Shown here: piece after piece, positions 62,102 to 64,000 of the stretch
Layout of the letters: the number at the start of each line of letters is the position of its first letter
Position numbering within the stretch: the stretch's first letter is position 1
Source: Thermodesulfobacteriota bacterium
GTDB lineage: Bacteria; Desulfobacterota; UBA8473
DNA length: 64,000 nucleotides
Direction: 5' to 3'
Assembly: GCA_040757775.1 (NCBI GenBank)
Contig: JBFLWQ010000002.1
Coordinates: 124,001 to 188,000 of the forward strand
Notes under the pieces: model-generated
The model's database searches: none
Told to the model about the DNA's origin: nothing
Seen by the model: only the letters and a program-made list of their open reading frames with translations
Translations under genes and position numbers: made by a program

Positions 62102-62869
62102 ATGAAAAAGGCATCAGAGCTTCCATGGGCTTCCGGTCCCGGCGAAATACTTCGGCATGGGTTATCACTACTTAATCGTGATACGGATACTAATCGTCGT
62201 CTCGCAATGATCAGCATCGATAATGCCGTAGAACTTATGGTAAAGACTTATCTGGGTCTCCCCAAAAGAATCACGGGGCTGTCCATCACTAGGAGAGAAT
62301 ATAATGACATTGCAGAAAGTTTCCCGGCTTTACTCGATGGACTAGAGAAACATGCTCCTGATAAGCTCGACGGGATTGATCTTGGCACAATCGAGTGGTA
62401 CCATCGCTTGCGTAACGAACTTTATCACCAAGGTAACGGTCTTACGGTTGAGCGTGATAAAATCGAAATTTATGCGGAACTCGCCAATCTCATGTTCAAA
62501 AACTTATTTGGCGAGGAACTTGTGCCACATGCCACACCGGCAACGGAACTCCTCGGTGAGTTCATGGCTACATGGGTTTCGATTGAGCGAGTGATGTATC
62601 GTTTAGCGGAGTTAACATATCCTGACCGACTAGAAGGAAAACGAATCAATATCGGACCGATTCCAAGTTTTCTTGCGCGAGACAAAACGCTTGACAAGTC
62701 TTTAGCTTCTGAAATTGATCACCTTCGGCAAATAAGAAACCAGATTGTACATGGTGAAGCCGATTATAAATCAATAATAACAGCAGATATAATGACGAAG
62801 ATGCAGAGTGTCCATGCAGTGCTTGATAAGAAGATTTCTGAAATAGAGGAGAAAGAGAAACAAAAATGA
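62102..62869 (+). CDS. Cassette gene: protein with two HEPN-type Rx4H motifs
   Basis: 255 residues, mostly helical. Two motifs of the HEPN kind: YHRLRNELYHQGN (Arg104-Asn105...His109) and LRQIRNQIVHGEAD (Arg212-Asn213...His217), each in a similar helical setting, suggest two HEPN domains. Many HEPN proteins are RNases in toxin-antitoxin or antiviral systems, and others are structural. No antitoxin-like partner gene is obvious next to it. It is the sole gene of cassette 3, which starts at 61973, with its TGA touching the next attC-like site. GTGAGTAAG lies before the ATG; no strong ribosome site. Confidence 0.75.
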   Translation: MKKASELPWASGPGEILRHGLSLLNRDTDTNRRLAMISIDNAVELMVKTYLGLPKRITGLSITRREYNDIAESFPALLDGLEKHAPDKLDGIDLGTIEWYHRLRNELYHQGNGLTVERDKIEIYAELANLMFKNLFGEELVPHATPATELLGEFMATWVSIERVMYRLAELTYPDRLEGKRINIGPIPSFLARDKTLDKSLASEIDHLRQIRNQIVHGEADYKSIITADIMTKMQSVHAVLDKKISEIEEKEKQK

Positions 62870-62870
62870 A

Positions 62871-62936
62871 CTCATAACAAGTCATTGCAGTGAACGAGTA
62901 CCACAGGACACTTTTTGAGGTAGCATTGTTATGAGG
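62871..62936 (+). other. attC-like recombination site 3 (repeat copy B)
   Basis: CTCATAACAA at the start and TTGTTATGAG at 62926-62935 are perfect inverted ends, 66 bp overall. CTCATAA also complements the start of cassette 3 (TTATGAG, 61973). Nearly identical to copy A, as attC sites of one chromosomal array usually are. Confidence 0.6.
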
Positions 62937-63050
62937 AGTGGGGTTGGTGGGGTCAAACCTTGAATTGTGAATAAACGTTTTTCAAGAGATTAAAAAAATG
63001 GCAGTCGGAATTTCAAAACAATAACATTCAGATATAATGGATAAAATACC

Positions 63051-63109
63051 TCAATCCTAAAATGAAGTTGACGCCAAAAGGCGCGGCACAACTTATTAAT
63101 TCGTTAGAT
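63051..63109 (+). other. attC-like recombination site 4 (degenerate left end)
   Basis: Ends with GTTAGAT (63103-63109), a perfect GTTRRRY. Inner arms AAGTTGACGCC (63065-63075) and GGCACAACTT (63085-63094) pair with an extra base; alternatively CGCC-AAAA-GGCG folds. The left core (TCCTAAAATG) is degraded. The stretch 62937-63050 before it holds no gene. Confidence 0.5.
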
Positions 63110-63181
63110 TTAAAAACGAAACTTTTGATCCCTAAAACTCACCGCTAATAAAACACGAGTAAAACACTGAGAGCAAAACAT

Positions 63182-64000
63182 ATGAACGCAGTTGAAATTA
63201 TGAAAGACCTGTTTTTTATCGAAAGGGGATATCTGAATTCGAATCACTTCGTTTATCGATCAGAACAACCGGCTCTCATTGACACTGGTTATGTCGCTGA
63301 TTTTGATATAACAGAGCGCTTGATAAAGGAAATAGGCGTCAAGCTCGCACAGACTCGGTTAATCATAAGCACCCATACCCATTGTGACCACATTGGAGGA
63401 AATAGAATTATTCAAGACATATCTGGTTGTGACATCGCCTTGCACAAAGTTGGGAAATATTTTATGGATACACAGGATGACTGGGGCACATGGTGGAGGT
63501 ATTACAGCCAGGAAGCTGATTTCTTCAACTGTACCAAGGCATTATATGACGAAGAAGTAATCCCCATTGGGCCCCACGAATTTCAGGTCATCCACACACC
63601 AGGTCATGCCTCTGATGGTATCGCCCTCTACAATAGAAAAGCAAAAATTCTTATCTCTGGAGACGCGCTTTGGCAAGAGAGAATACCCACGATTACGATG
63701 CGAGTAGAAGGCAGTACATGTCTTTTTGATCTTTTGGAGTCCCTCGAAAAACTTGAATCGCTTGATGTAGGAATCGTGTATCCCGGGCACGGGAGGCCAT
63801 TTGCAGATTTCAAAGAGGCCATATCCAAGAGCAAGAGAAAGGCTAGGGACTACATTAATCACAAAGAAAAAACCGGAGACTCCCTCCTCAAGAAGATCAC
63901 TATCTACACCCTTCTTATGCACAGGCAGATGGATGAAGAAAAGTTTTTCGACCTTCTGATGGAAACCTATTGGTTCAAGGAGACTATTGATCTATTCTTC
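63182..64000 (+). CDS. Metallo-beta-lactamase-fold hydrolase, 3' end beyond window
   Basis: An open frame of 273 codons from the ATG at 63182 to the edge. Metal site STHTHCDHIGG (His65, His67, Asp69, His70), HTPGHASDG (His142), SGDALW (Asp161) and VYPGHGRPF (His203) give a complete MBL dinuclear centre. The C-terminal part after residue 210 has a helical tail (RKARDYINHKEKTG). Related enzymes hydrolyse thioesters, lactones or glyoxalase substrates; the fold alone does not decide. It lies 73 bases after attC-like site 4, so it may be the last cassette gene or resumed chromosome. Confidence 0.85.
   Translation, partial: MNAVEIMKDLFFIERGYLNSNHFVYRSEQPALIDTGYVADFDITERLIKEIGVKLAQTRLIISTHTHCDHIGGNRIIQDISGCDIALHKVGKYFMDTQDDWGTWWRYYSQEADFFNCTKALYDEEVIPIGPHEFQVIHTPGHASDGIALYNRKAKILISGDALWQERIPTITMRVEGSTCLFDLLESLEKLESLDVGIVYPGHGRPFADFKEAISKSKRKARDYINHKEKTGDSLLKKITIYTLLMHRQMDEEKFFDLLMETYWFKETIDLFF

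Larger units (their letters stand above)
60033..63109 (+). mobile_element. Probable integron gene-cassette array without integrase (CALIN-like)
   Basis: Four attC-like sites (61278-61400, 61914-61980, 62871-62936, 63051-63109) punctuate short unknown genes. For three cassettes the left boundary is the reverse complement of the cassette's own attC start: GTTAGCAC at 60033 with GTGCTAAC at 61278; GTTATGTTT at 61392 with AAACATAAC at 61914; TTATGAG at 61973 with CTCATAA at 62871. This pairing is expected when circular cassettes insert at G/TT. Cassettes 2 and 3 have one gene each, reading in array direction with stops touching the attC. No integrase is in the window. Confidence 0.65.

Noticed and set aside
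61914-62940. Direct repeats as a CRISPR array or insertion-sequence ends
   Set aside because: Only two near-identical copies 956 bp apart with a gene between them, no spacer regularity, no transposase. The end complementarity fits attC better.
1-64000. tRNA, rRNA or tmRNA genes
   Set aside because: No cloverleaf with GTTCRA-type loop and no rRNA-like stretch was found by eye in the intergenic gaps; a tRNAscan/Infernal run could still reveal one.

Overview
The window reads as chromosome of an uncultured Gram-negative bacterium of the Desulfobacterota (former Deltaproteobacteria) type. Evidence: lipid A, BamA, Lol and LptF genes; HU- and IHF-type proteins; gene orders familiar from Geobacter-like genomes (lysS-lolC-lolD-bamA-skp-lpxD-fabZ-lpxA; aroE-pilB-pilC; rnc-radical SAM-era-der; pheA-DAHP synthase-tyrA-aroA-cmk-rpsA-sppA-ihf); Liv transporter plus acyl-CoA genes; and intergenic palindromic repeats common in that group. 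No rRNA, tRNA, CRISPR array, phage or complete insertion sequence was recognised. The taxonomic call is an inference.

Layout. 1-16.6 kb, minus strand: an envelope cluster running from lysS through LolC/LolD, BamA, Skp, LpxD, FabZ, LpxA, LpxI, a GnnA/GnnB-type oxidoreductase and aminotransferase pair, LpxB, LptF, a heptosyltransferase and a GT39 glycosyltransferase cut by the left edge. GnnA/GnnB between lpxA and lpxB suggests lipid A built on a 3-amino sugar with amide-linked acyl chains. 16.7-22.3 kb, minus: HD-GYP and PilZ (c-di-GMP), PilC, PilB and AroE, with a decayed second HD-GYP fragment between PilZ and PilC. 22.5-33.6 kb, minus: one long operon, MerR - B12 mutase large subunit - B12 subunit - MeaB - LivG - acyl-CoA synthetase - LivH - LivM - LivK - secreted protein - LivF, closed by a good terminator. 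It looks like an import, CoA-activation and carbon-skeleton rearrangement system for an unidentified carboxylic acid. The mutase lacks the active-site residues of methylmalonyl-CoA mutase. 33.8-42.8 kb: housekeeping (RsmA, TsaD, cysteine desulfurase, radical SAM proteins, NUDIX, Der, Era, RNase III). 43-45 kb: HtpX, Nth, HU. 45.4-53.6 kb, plus: aromatic amino acid operon through cmk, rpsA, sppA and IHF. 53.9-59.7 kb: Ppx/GppA, a TlpA-like lipoprotein, and a minus-strand acyl-CoA group (enoyl-CoA hydratase, truncated acyl-CoA synthetase, MFS transporter, PaaK-like protein with degraded motifs).

60.0-64 kb is accessory DNA. It has the structure of an integron gene-cassette array without an integrase in view: small unknown genes separated by imperfect palindromes. 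In three successive cassettes the first bases of the cassette are the exact reverse complement of the start of that cassette's own 3' palindrome, which is the signature of attC recombination. Cassette genes include a small lipoprotein, a membrane/coiled-coil protein, a helix-hairpin-helix-like protein and a protein with two HEPN-type Rx4H motifs. A metallo-beta-lactamase-fold gene runs off the right edge.

The two most promising leads are the divergent B12 mutase/Liv operon and the cassette array. Dispersed palindromes sit at gene ends and supply the stop codons of gnnB, nth and cmk.
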